Part shown: piece after piece, positions 54,401 through 64,000 of the stretch
How the letters are laid out: the number at the start of each line of letters is the position of its first letter
How positions within the stretch are numbered: the stretch's first letter is position 1
Assembly: GCA_964019135.1 (NCBI GenBank)
Contig: CAXHSH010000664.1
Location: forward strand, 186,001-250,000
Reading direction: 5' to 3'
Length of the DNA: 64,000 bases
DNA from: Arenicola marina
Lineage: Eukaryota > Annelida > Polychaeta > Arenicolidae
The notes under the pieces: generated by a model
What the model was told of the DNA's origin: nothing
Database searches by the model: none
The model's input: only the letters and a program-made list of their open reading frames with translations
Made by a program: the position numbers and the translations under genes

Positions 54401-56494
54401 ATAAAGAAATGCTGTGCCAGATCTGACCGAATTTAATTTAAATCATACCAGAAGTGATATAATTATCGAGCAGTTTATCGTATAAATGCAGGAAGCGATG
54501 AAATGCTGTGCCAGATCTGACCGAATTTAATTTAAATCATACCAGAAGTGACATAAGCTCGAGCAGTTTATTTCAGAATGCAGGAAACGAAGAAATGCTG
54601 TGCCAGATCCGACCTAATTTAATTTAAATCATACCAGAAGTGGCATAATCTCCAGCAGTTTATCGTATAAATGCAGGAAGCGAACAAATGATGTCCCACA
54701 TCTGACCGAATTTAATGTAAATCATACCAGAAGTGACATAATCCCGAGCAGTTTATCGTATAAATGCAGGAAGCGAATAAATGCTGTGCCAGATCTGACC
54801 TAATTTAATTTAAATCATACCGGAAGTGACATAATCTCGATCAGTTTATTGTAGAATGCGGGAAACGAATAAATGCTGTGCCAGATCTGACCGAATTTAA
54901 TTTAAATCATACCAGAAATGACATGATATCGAGCAGTTTATCGAATAAATGCAGGAAGCTAAGAAATGCTGTGCCAGATCTGACCGAATTTAATTTAAAT
55001 CTTACCAGAAGGGACATAATCTTGATCAGTTTATTGTAGAATGCGGGAAACGAAGAAATGCTGTGCCAGATCTGACCGAATTTAATTTAAATCATACCAG
55101 AAGTGACATAATCTCGATCAGTTTATCGTATAAATGCAGGAAGCGAAGAAATGCTGTGCCAGATATGACCGAATTTAATTTAAATCATACCAGAAGTGAC
55201 ATAATCTCGATCACTTTATTGTAGAATGCGGGAAAGGAAGAAAGTACATGACAGATCTGACCTAATTTAATTCAGATCATACCAGAAGTGACATAATCCC
55301 GAGCAGTTTATCGTATAAATGCAGGAAGCGAAGAAAAGCTGTGCCAGATATGACCGAATTTAATTTAAATCATACCAGAAGTGACATTATCTCGATCAGT
55401 TTATTGTAGAATGCGGGAAAGGAAGAAACTACATGACAGATCTGACCTAATTTAATTCAGATCATACCAGAAGTGACATAATCTCGAGCAGTTTATCGTA
55501 TAAATGTAGGAAGCGAAGAAATGCTGTGCCAGATCTGACCGAATTTAATTTAAATCATACCAGAAGTGATATAATCTCGAGCAGTTTATCGTATAAAGAA
55601 ATGCCGTGCCAGATCTGACCGAATTTAATTTAAATCATACCAGAAGTGGCATAATCTCGAGCAGTTTATCGTATAAAGAAATGCCGTGCCAGATCTGACC
55701 GAATTTAATTTAAATCATACCAGAAGTGACATAAACTCGAGCAGTTTATTTCAGAAAGCAGGAAACGAAGAAATGCTGTGCCAGATCCGACCTAATTTAA
55801 TTTAAATCATACAGACATAATCTCGAGCAGTTTATCGTATAAATGCAGGAAGCGAAGGAATGAGGAGCCAGATCTGACCGAATTTAATTTAAATCATACC
55901 AGAAGGGACATAATCTTGATCAGTTTATTGTATCAATGCAGGAAGCGAAGAAATGCTGTGCCAGATATGACCGAATTTAATTTAAATCATACCAGAAGTG
56001 ACATAAGCTCGAGCAGTTTATTGTAGAATGCGGGAAACGAAGAAAGTACATGACAGATCTGACCTAATTTAGTTTATCGTATAAATGCAGGAAGCAAAGA
56101 AATGCTGTGGCAGATCTGACCGAATTTAATTTAAATCATACCAGAAGTTTATATAATCTCGAGCAGTTTATCGTATAAATGCAGGAAGCGAAGAAATGCT
56201 GTGCCAGATCTGACCGAATTTAATTTAAATCATACCAGAAGTGACATAATCTCGAGCAATTTATCGTATAAAGAAATGCTGTGCCAGATCTGACCGAATT
56301 TAATTTAAATCATACCAGAAGTGATATAATCTCGAGCAGTTTATCGTATAAATGCAGGAAGCGATGAAATGCTGTGCCAGATCTGACCGAATTTAATTTA
56401 AATCATACCAGAAGTGACATAAGCTCGAGCAGTTTATTTCAGAATGCAGGACACGAAGAAATGCTGTGCCAGATCCGACCTAATTGAATTTAAA
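48365..56494. repeat. 93 bp satellite array (roughly 85 copies)
   Basis: The monomer has the order GTGACATAATCTCGAGCAGT, TTATCGTATAAATGCAGGAA, GCGAAGAAATGCTGTGCCAG, ATCTGACCGAATTTAATTTA, AATCATACCAGAA. Each typical copy contains CTCGAG and AGATCT. Variants lack AATGCAGGAAGCGA (a ~78 bp form) or have TGTAGAATGCGGGAAA in place of CGTATAAATGCAGGAA. Larger blocks repeat: about 53420-53960 and 54415-54955 (offset near 996 bp). A block with AGTACATGACAGATCTGACC and then AGAAGTTTATATAATCTCGA occurs near 49860, 52270 and 56040. The left edge (48365-48690) is strongly decayed, while the right edge ends sharply near 56494. Frames such as MPDLTEFNLNHTRSD are repeat artefacts. Confidence 0.95.
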
Positions 56495-57153
56495 TGTGGG
56501 CTTTGTGGTAAATATTAAGTTTAGGTATCAGAGTACAAAATGACAAGGGTTTGATGGATCGTGCGGTTAACAACATTTAGTCGCCCACAAGAACAAATAT
56601 TACACCCTCATTTTCTAGATGCGGACATGGGACTGTTGTGTGGAGCAACAACTCTCTCATATGGGACTACAACCACCCATGAGCGTGTCCAAGTATATCT
56701 GTGGCCCCCGTTTTCAAATAATAATGGATCCCTTGGTCGCAATTTTATTCAGACACGCCCCCGCCCCCCCCTTCGGTCGCAATATTTCATTCCCCCATCC
56801 CCAGTCGTCAAATCATCTTTCAAGGATTCCTGCACACGCCCCTGCCAGCACTTCATCGTGTTCATGCATAGAATAACCGATGCGTCAGCATTTATTGGGC
56901 TAGTCGTCCCTTCACGTTCGTTCGATGACAATTGAAGGCGCCCGGCTAAAAGCAAGAAATAACATTACAAGGATGAACATACCGGAAATACCTACCCTGA
57001 TTGCTTCTCGATCCTGTATATCGGGGTCTCGTCTGGCAGCGAGTGCTCACACTAAGATTGTTTACTTCCGGCGAGCGGCGGAGCATTCAAAACGAAGCGA
57101 GAGAGGACCCAAATCGCCCGGATTACAAGAAAATACACTACCGACCAAAGAAA
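56495..57153. other. Spacer, no certain gene
   Basis: Single-copy DNA with a C-rich decayed repeat at about 56700-56840 (TTGGTCGCAATTTTATTCAG, related to the repeats inside the hAT-like MITE). The last 120 bp may be the 5' untranslated region of the exon at 57154. Confidence 0.4.
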
Positions 57154-57206
57154 ATGTCCGACGAAAGTCATGAAAGCTTAAGGAATCTAATGGAGCAACT
57201 TGACGG
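57154..57206 (+). CDS. Candidate short first exon
   Basis: ATG at 57154 in a good context (AAAATGTCC) followed by SDESHESLRNLMEQLDG and a donor (GACGG|GTAGGC), phase 2. The content is acidic and helical; no domain is visible. It might start the gene that carries the SH3 exon at 59587, but an extra exon would be needed to fix the phase. Confidence 0.3.
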
Positions 57207-57416
57207 GTAGGCACTGCATATTTATTCTGTTATGAACTTTAACTTGAGCCACCGGTCCGCGATTTCTTGTTTTCGGCCGTGTCAGCGGAATGGCTCTCAC
57301 CCTTGCTCCGTTTACGGGCGTGGTAAGAGAGGCATGTACCAGGGCTAGCCTTGGACCATCTGAAGGCTCTGACCAAACCGCGAGAGGATAGCTATACGTA
57401 CTGTGGCCCATACGGA

Positions 57417-57868
57417 CAATTTCAGCGCGGACTAGACGAAATTTCAGCGCGGAGTCGCGTGAGGCCCAATTTCAGCGCGGAGTCGCCTACATTTCAGCGC
57501 GGAGTCGACCACATTTCGGCGCGGAATCAACCAAATTTCGGCGCGGCGTTGAATGAGGCCAAATTTCAGCGCGGAGTCGCCTAAATTTCAGCGCGGAGTC
57601 AACTAAATTTCAGCGCGGAGTCGCCTAAATTTCAGCGCGGAGTCGACTAAATTTCAGCGCGGAGTCGACTAAATTTCAGCGCGGAGTCGACAAAATTTCA
57701 GAGCGGAGTCGACTAAATTTCAGCGCGGAGTCGCCTAAATTTCAGCGCGGAGTCTACTAAATTTTAGCGCGGAGTCGCCTAAATTTCAGCGCGGAGTCGC
57801 CTAAATTTCAGCGCAGAGTCAACCTCATTTCAGCGCGGAGTCAACTTCATTTCGGCGCGGAGTCGACC
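57417..57868. repeat. 22 bp minisatellite AATTTCAGCGCGGAGTCGCCTA
   Basis: About twenty head-to-tail copies. The GTCGCCTA part varies (GTCGACTA, GTCAACTA, GTCGACCA) while TTTCAGCGCGGAG is nearly constant. Confidence 0.93.
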
Positions 57869-58345
57869 AAGGGTGTATCCTTAAAGATAAAAGGTCGCTG
57901 TGATTGTCTGGCTCGTGCTGATTGTTTTAACAACCAGGAGTAATTGTTGATACATTGGCTGCAGGTGGCTTTCATGGCTGGATTTGGCGCCGGCCATGCG
58001 GGCGTGTGCGGCCTTGAAAGTTGCTAACTGCTTGTCTGCATACGCTCCACGAACAAGGGTCTGAAGACAGGTACCAGTGCCAACAGATGAAATGTAACTG
58101 TGGGCAGCATACCCCAGCCCAGGCATGTGGGTTCTGCTAGCACTCCAGGGCCATACGGTCAAAGAGTGTCATATAACACTGTTTGATATAGTTGTAGACT
58201 ATACCCAATGTCGCCAGTGTGAGTGTGCGGTTGTGGATCGGAGGCAACAACTTTGATCTGGGCCAACTGGCCGGGGAGGCAACTGATTAATAAGAGGCTG
58301 ATAGGGTGGACCGTGGTCCTAGGGAAGGGAAGGCGGTCATTTTGC
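57869..58345 (-). other. Overlapping unrecognised open frames
   Basis: Two minus-strand frames (58159-58347 and 57881-58162) overlap by 4 bp. The second reads TVWPWSASRTHMPGLGYAAH and then GAYADKQLATFKAAHARMAG. Composition is protein-like, but no family was recognised and there are no clear splice sites. Confidence 0.25.
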
Positions 58346-58349
58346 ACCC

Positions 58350-58625
58350 GTGTAAATAATTTATTCCCGGTTTGAATAATTTATTCCCGGTTTTATTTCC
58401 GGTTTGAAACATTTATTCCCGGTTTGAATCATTTATTCCCGGGTTGAATCATTTATTCCCGGTTTCAATATATAGATTCCGGGTTTTAATTTTTAATTTC
58501 CGGTTTAAATCATTTACTCCCGCTTTAAATCATTTGCTCCCGGTTTGAAGCCTTTACTCCCGGTTTGAATCATTAATTCCCGGTTTGAATCATTAATTCC
58601 CCGTTTGAATATTAAAACACATTTA
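58350..58625. repeat. 20 bp minisatellite TTTATTCCCGGTTTGAATCA
   Basis: About thirteen copies with substitutions (TTTACTCCC, TTAATTCCC). It lies about 480 bp from the 22 bp minisatellite but is unrelated in sequence. Confidence 0.9.
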
Positions 58626-59586
58626 TCAGTAAAAAAAACGTGAATGGCCTTAACGAGCTTCCGTAATTCATCTAGTCCCACTGACATATGAAAAAATAAA
58701 CTGGGGGTAGCTCGATCTTAGCATCACCCTGACTCGAGCTGGATCAGTCGCGTCCTAAGGGGCGCACCATTTCATATCAGGGAGGGGGGGGCTAGAAAAT
58801 AAATTACTTGCAATTTTTTTATTTTTCACAAATTTATTGACATTTTATTTATTTTTTTGTATCTTTGTCATCAAATTATTTCTTTCTTTAGACACCCAGG
58901 ACATTTTACAAGTATTTTTTTTTAATTATGAAAACAAGTAAATTTTTTTCCCCCAAATAGTCGCAACAAACTATTTTTTTCAAATATTTGCTAGCCCCCC
59001 CCCCCCCCCACCTGATTTGAATTGGTCTGTCCTAACGGTTGTCACATTGAGTCCCGGTCATTGTAACCCGATCTCCAGTGTGAGCGTGCGACCGGAAACC
59101 CGGGCCGTGTGTACCATCTGTGCCAGCAGGTCAGGAGGTAGTAGATAATGGCGTGCTGACAGGGGGGACCCTGTCCATGTTGGGGGTGGGGGGGGTGGAG
59201 GGGGGGGGGGGCGTGCGGTCGCTAAAGTATCGAGGTTTGCTCGGCAAAAAGTGCTGCTTGCGCCTTGGCACTTTAAAGTCTGAGAGTCTGAAGCGTCGGA
59301 CGACAATTGTACAGCGTTTTGCCGTAATATGGTAGGTCTAATTGTTTTTTGTGGGTATCTTATATAATTGTAATATATAAATATATATTAATATATACAT
59401 AATATATATATACATATATAAATATATATATATATGTTCATAGACCATGTATTTGATTCATTTCATCTGTGGAAGTTAAAAAAATTAGCGGTCCTTACAG
59501 TTCAGCGGTAGAGGCGTTAAAATCCCAAGTGGGTGTTTTGGGGGACTATATTAAATGCCACGTAATATTTCCCCTTCATGTTTCAG
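58626..59586. other. Spacer with low-complexity and AT microsatellite
   Basis: A T-rich tract (58800-58990) ends in a C run. A G-rich tract lies at 59165-59215. An (AT)n microsatellite spans about 59365-59440. The end of this region serves as the intron before the SH3 exon (acceptor TTCATGTTTCAG). Confidence 0.6.
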
Positions 59587-59824
59587 GATGAAGCAATCTA
59601 CGTTGCAGCGCAGAGCTACGTCTCCTGCAGCTCTGCACAAGTCTCGCTTGACGTGGGAGACGTCGTCTTTGTTCGTCTTCCCTGGACGGACGCAGGCAAC
59701 GTTCAACGCCCGGTTGGCTGGCTGAGAGGCCGTGTACGCCGCACCGGAGAGAGCGGTCTCTTCCCAGCCGCCAATGTGAACTTCTTGGGGCTGTGCTCGA
59801 GCGCAGCACCACCACCGAACGAAT
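59587..59824 (+). CDS. SH3-domain exon
   Basis: Begins after a TTCATGTTTCAG acceptor (phase 0) and ends at GAAT|GTAAGA (phase 1), 238 nt. It encodes a whole SH3 fold: IYVAAQSYVSCSSAQVSLDV, GDVVFV with the acidic and hydrophobic strand, the RPVGWLRGRV strand with the conserved Trp, then TGESGLFPAANVNFLG. SH3 domains bind Pro-rich ligands. This would be a signalling or cytoskeletal adaptor. The GWLRG...TGE.GLFP form is common in multidomain adaptors; the parent protein cannot be named. Confidence 0.75.
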
Positions 59825-60320
59825 GTAAGACAACTCTTAATGTGGAAAGCTCAATTAGTTTTCGACGCAAGAAAACGTTAGCTATAAATATTTCCCAAAT
59901 TGTTAATTAAACACTTAAATCCATCTTTTGTTTAAGAGATGGAGAAAAACCCCACTGTCTCTTGTCATCTACTCCTCTCTCAGCTTCTCAGTATCTGCTT
60001 TGTACACTAGTTGAGTCCCGTTCCCGTGAAGCGGTAACTCGTTTCGCATAAAACGGAGTAACGGATTAATAAACTAGTGCAGTAAAGTCTTGAATTAATC
60101 AACATGTCAAAATGCGATGTTATTGAAATGCAGGCGGCTTTCCTACGGGACATGGAAAAACCTAAATCGTTCACTAATTGCTGTGTAACATGCAACTATA
60201 ATTCCCAGCTTCTTCAAAATTACTTGCTTAGCCTGAATAGTTTATTCCTTCTTGCAGTCTTGTGTGTGCACAAAAACGGCATGAATGTTGTAGCAACATC
60301 TTTCCACTTCTATTTCACAG

Positions 60321-60440
60321 CGACTCTAATTTTGATAAGTTTTATCAAAAATGCTGCGTCGGCGTCCGCGTCAACGTCCGCGTCAACGTCTGCTTCAACG
60401 TCCGCGTCAACATCTGCCTCAACGTCCGCGTCAACTTCAG
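60321..60440 (+). CDS. Candidate exon with Ala-Ser-Thr repeats
   Basis: Acceptor TATTTCACAG, donor TTCAG|GTAAAC, 120 nt, phase 1 in and out, which fits the SH3 exon upstream. The open frame ends in repeats of ASTS encoded by a 12 bp minisatellite (TCAACGTCCGCG, 60355-60440). The repeat makes coding status uncertain. Confidence 0.35.
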
Positions 60441-60537
60441 GTAAACTTTGTCATGGTACATTATTTTTGTGTTAATAGATATGCTATTAGCAGCTTATAA
60501 GTTTGTTCTATTATGTAAAATGTGATGTGTGTGGTAG

Positions 60538-60881
60538 AAAATGTGTGCCGCGGCCGCCCAATTTGCTGCCGACCCACCCCCTTCCGCAGCCCTAGTCCCT
60601 GCCGGGAGCAAGACAACTCCGCCCAAGGACAATTCCACCCCGGTCAGTTCCAACATAGGCAATTCCCCACCCACAATTTTCCCCCGGACAACCCCGTCCC
60701 CATGTCCGTTCCCACCACCCCTCCCCAGATAATTCCCCTCCTGACCCCCCGACAATTACCCTCCCACTCCCGGACAACTGTCGAGCGGGAGCGGGCAATT
60801 TTGGCAGCGAAGGGGGGGTTTTCCTGCGGGGTGAATTGTTGGGGGCCAGCAATTACCCAGGGGGGGGGGGGGGCAGGGTGA
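60538..60881 (+). CDS. Candidate Pro-rich exon after the ASTS exon
   Basis: Joined in phase 1 to the previous exon (acceptor GTGTGGTAG), the frame reads GQFHPGQFQHRQFPTHNFPP and stays open to TGA at 60879. The DNA is a C-rich low-complexity stretch with GACAATTCC-like repeats and then a G run. It could be the Pro-rich tail of the SH3 protein or simply repeat DNA. Confidence 0.25.
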
Positions 60882-61011
60882 ACTGAGCGAGGAATAATCG
60901 CCCAAGTCGGGCATTATCAACGATTACCAATCAAGGACTGTACGTCCCTGGACAGCCCCCTACGCCCTTCCCCAGCAGACACATTGAAGTTTTTTTCATG
61001 CACTGTTTAGG

Positions 61012-62553
61012 GTCCGTGTATGTACCTGCCATTCATTTCCCATCACAAGTGGGAAAAAAAGCAAAATATTGACTCATTTTCTTTTACCTGGTTCAAATGG
61101 GTAATGAGAAAAGGCCACGTCTTCCTATTTCTTTTCACCTATATCAAATGGTTAATAAGTTTCCTTCACCAATTTTCCATTGCAAAATGAAAAATGGAAA
61201 AACAAACCCATTTCCTCTGTCTCATTTGAGTGTGCTGACTAGCGCACGGAAAAAGGGGAACCAGACAGGACGGGGGCAGGGTGGGGTGTGAAGGTTGGGA
61301 TGGGAGGGGCGGGGTGTGGGTGCACGTGTCCAACGATTTCGTAGCTGGTTGACAACCGCATAGACCAGTGTGACCTAATTACCGAGCCTTCCCCATGGAA
61401 TGGGGGAGCGGGTGGTGGACACTACTTTACTGTAGTGGTGTGGCTGTGCCGCCCATGCAATATGGAGAGCGGGAGATAAGTACGCGAATTGTGTTCAGCG
61501 TGAGAGAATATTTTTGCGAAAAAATGGAATCCAAATTGAACAATGACGGTTATGCAACGTATATTGGGGATTGAGCTGATTGAGACTCAAACCCGCTGGG
61601 CCCTCTTGTATCCATTCGGTGGGGGTTGGGCGGGGGGGGGGGGGGGGTCGCGAGTGACCTTTGATGCCTGAGAGAGCGGACATGTGTGATAAAAAGGATA
61701 CCCCTATATAATATGTTAAAACTTGCGACCGGAACGGGTTGGGGGGGGGGGGGGGTCTCGGAAAATATGCATTCATCGAGCGGGTGTCTGCATGGAACTG
61801 CGACATAGAGCGGGTAGCGGGTTAACGGAAAATAATACTCCTTGCGAGCAGATTTTCTATTGCAAAACGCCCCGACCAAGCGAATTTTGGGGTTGAAAAG
61901 GGGTGGGGCTTTACCGGGAAACCTCCCCCAAACCCGCTATTGTATCTTTATTGATCACAACTGTTTGCTCTATAGGGGTAAACTTTTCCTCACACACGTC
62001 CGCTCTCAGGCATCAAGGAGCACCCGCGGCACCCCCTACCAGATATGTGTAATAGTGCCCCCCCCCCCCCCCCCGCTCCCCCCGTCACCTCCGAATCTCC
62101 TGGTTTTGGGCGCCAACGCCGCCCCAGCTATATCTCGGTGGCCGAGCGTACGCTTACGTATCCCACAAGGGTGATCCACAAGCCGCAGTCAAGCAGTTTG
62201 CAACTTTCAAGGCTACGCCAGCACGCGCCGTTCACTCCCCCCCACCCCCATCTCCACCTCGACACCCCACCCTGCCCCCTGCCTAGGCTCACTTTTTCCG
62301 TGCGCTATTCAGCACACTCAAATGAGAAATAGGAAATGGGTTTGTTTTTCCCTTTTTGTTTTGCAATGGGAAACTGGTGAAGGATAGATTTACCTTTAAC
62401 CAATCACCTGTTTGATATGAGTGAAAGGCAATAGGAAGACCTGTCCCTTTTCCCATTACCCATTTGAAATAGGTAAAAGAAAATGAGTTCACATTTTGCT
62501 TTTTGTATTTCCCATTTGCAATGGAATATGAATGGCAGGTACATACACGGACT
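61012..62553. mobile_element. Foldback-type element with ~300 bp inverted arms
   Basis: GTCCGTGTATGTACCTGCCA (61012) is the complement of the sequence ending at 62553. The match runs inward through CAAATGGGTAATGAGAAAAG, TTTGAGTGTGCTGA and GGGCAGGGTGGGGTGT to about 61310 on the left and 62235 on the right, with substitutions and short indels. The interior holds MITE-X copy B and no transposase. The class is unknown; the arms are long relative to the element. Confidence 0.75.
61630..62070. mobile_element. MITE-X copy B with terminal inverted repeats
   Basis: The left end (CGCGAGTGACCTTTGATGCC, then TGAGAGAGCGGACATGTGTG) is complementary to the right end (CACACACGTCCGCTCTCAGG, then CATCAAGGAGCACCCGCGGC). 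The interior has TTAAAACTTGCGACC and GGGGCTTTACCGGGAAACC. G or C runs of 13-17 bases occur at both ends and once inside. It is the clearest copy of the family that is also at 29.3, 30.8, 32.3 and 63.2 kb. Confidence 0.75.
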
Positions 62554-63159
62554 GTTTTGTACTCTCTTTCATTGGCGGGGTGGGCCGGGGCACCCTATTT
62601 GCATAGGATCAGTTCTTTGGGAATGCTCCCCTACCACCACTCGTGTGCAAAAACCGGCCCCAAAACAATTATTAGTCATTTAATTTTAAGGTGCGGACCA
62701 TTTGATATGCAGTTGGGAGGGCCCGTGGTTTTCTTTTGTGAAATCAAAATCCGACGTTGAATCCTCCCCCCTTCCCCCTTCAAGAGAATATGTTGTCATT
62801 ATTATGTACCATAAGAGGGTTCGACATTAACTCTTGTCCGCTTGCCCGTGACATGTGATTTTACCAACTAATATACTCAGTCTCGTTTGTTGATCTGTAA
62901 ATGCCGTCATTGGAACGAATTGTTTATGGTGCGACAATGGCCTCTATCAGACTTAGGGGTCTGCCGACGTCACAAACCGGTGACCTCATATATATTTTTA
63001 GAACACGCGTGCGGCTCCGGAATGCCGGGCAAACAAACCAGCAGACCCCAGCGCTGATGCATGCTAGCATGGTAGGCTCAGTATCTGTTCTACAAATTAA
63101 ACTCTTACAAGATGATGTTAGAGAGGCATTGGTTGCAGAAGCGAAGAGCTGGTTGCAGT
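62554..63159. other. Spacer, no gene seen
   Basis: Single-copy DNA. A plus-strand frame across 62901-63275 overlaps the MITE-X fragment and shows no domain. Confidence 0.45.
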
Positions 63160-63490
63160 GTCGCGGCCCCGGGGGGAGGCAGGGGCACATTTATACAAAT
63201 CTGGTGAGGGGAGAGAGCGGGCGCGAAGTTGCCCTGTTACTCTTGATGCTTGAGAGAGCGGTCGTTTGCGATTAAAAATATAGCCATCCAGATCGGACAT
63301 AAATAAATAAGAACTGATATTGTAAAACTTGCCACCGCCCAGGGGGGCGGGGTTGCCGGGAATATAGAATATACCGAGCGGGTTTGTAGGTGAAAAGCCT
63401 TTTTCCGAGCCGATCTTGGAGGTGAAAAAGAGGGGCTTTACCGCTGATTCCCCACTCCCCCAACCCAGCTTGTATTAAGTAACTCCCCCA
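63160..63490. repeat. MITE-X copy C (partial)
   Basis: Shows CTTGATGCTTGAGAGAGCGG, GTAAAACTTGCCACC and GGGGCTTTACCGCTGATTCC in family order. The right inverted end is not evident. Confidence 0.6.
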
Positions 63491-64000
63491 GCAGCTAGCC
63501 TATCAGCGGGAATCGTACAATTATATTGGGATTGTGAGTAGAACCTCATTTTACCAAAATGTCACCCCATCCCATTGTGATCATTTGTTTACATGAATGG
63601 CTGCTGGGATCAGCATTGTTTTTTGTTTTTTTAACTTATGCATTACGTGGCTGCCGAGGCTTTAGAAACTGTACTGATATAAATAATAATATCAATGTTT
63701 AAATGCAACATTCAAACATAACTAATCAGTCCCCCCTCCCCTCATATATCACCCCCGCTTCTGAACTAGACTGATATAAATGATGGCCAAGAATAATAGA
63801 TCCATATTTCGATAATAGGAGAGTGCGCCTAGTTTTACCTGCAATTATATTACTTGCGATATCAGCTTAACACTTTATATAATAACGCATTTATAGGCAA
63901 ATGGCCAGAATAAGCAGACAGCGTGTCAATATATCAATAACTCGAAAAATTGTTGTAAAGGTGACTACTGGCTTCGAACGAATAATGCCCAATATGCAGC
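63491..64000. other. AT-rich end of the window, no gene seen
   Basis: No repeat or exon could be supported. Confidence 0.5.

Noticed and set aside
56561..56935. 124-codon plus-strand frame
   Set aside because: It runs through a C-rich repeat remnant and has no recognisable domain.
62901..63275. 124-codon plus-strand frame
   Set aside because: It overlaps a MITE-X copy and shows no domain.

Overview
The window looks like a repeat-dense invertebrate animal genome. Genes are split by GT-AG introns. Telomere-type CCCTAA motifs occur, and there are intact and broken LTR and non-LTR retrotransposons, small inverted-repeat transposons and long satellite arrays. The mix of mobile-gene families (a PNMA-like Gypsy Gag, a zinc-finger tyrosine recombinase, C2H2/PHD/RecQ fragments) is what I would expect in a marine invertebrate such as a lancelet, mollusc or cnidarian. 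The species cannot be fixed from the sequence. Nothing looks bacterial; there are no operons, rRNA or tRNA genes.

Layout: 1-1.7 kb, a 270-280 bp satellite carrying telomere-like motifs. 2.2-3.7 kb, a decayed Gypsy pol fragment (minus). 3.7-4.6 kb, a GT-rich minisatellite. 4.65-23.56 kb, one satellite family (~38 bp monomers) that flips orientation at conserved hairpins and forms a 1,847 bp higher-order repeat. A young, complete Ty3/Gypsy retrotransposon (6,129-14,625) is inserted in it. 23.56-26.10 kb, a 176 bp satellite. 26.1-32.7 kb, fragments of transposon-like genes (PHD finger, RecQ-like helicase, a minus-strand C2H2 gene with a tandemly duplicated first exon) with nested MITEs. 32.8-35.9 kb, a 5'-truncated LINE with target-site duplication. 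36-37.6 kb, several MITEs. 39.4-44.6 kb, a 13-exon plus-strand gene for a zinc-finger tyrosine recombinase with a C-terminal Myb-like end, bearing a few disabling changes. 44.6-46.5 kb, a TGACCT-rich array. 48.4-56.5 kb, a 93 bp satellite. 57-61 kb, candidate host exons including a clear SH3 exon, with minisatellites. 61.0-62.6 kb, a foldback element containing a MITE.

The two most informative loci are these. (1) In the Gypsy element, Gag begins with an RRM-like fold, continues with a PNMA-like capsid and zinc knuckle, and ends in a CCCAAAC slippery heptamer directly before its stop. A well-formed H-type pseudoknot 7 nt downstream explains how Pol is made. (2) The tyrosine-recombinase gene is a spliced, Crypton-like recombinase whose exon phases fit together almost perfectly, so its lesions can be placed to single bases. 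All calls rest on reading the sequence; no homology search was run.
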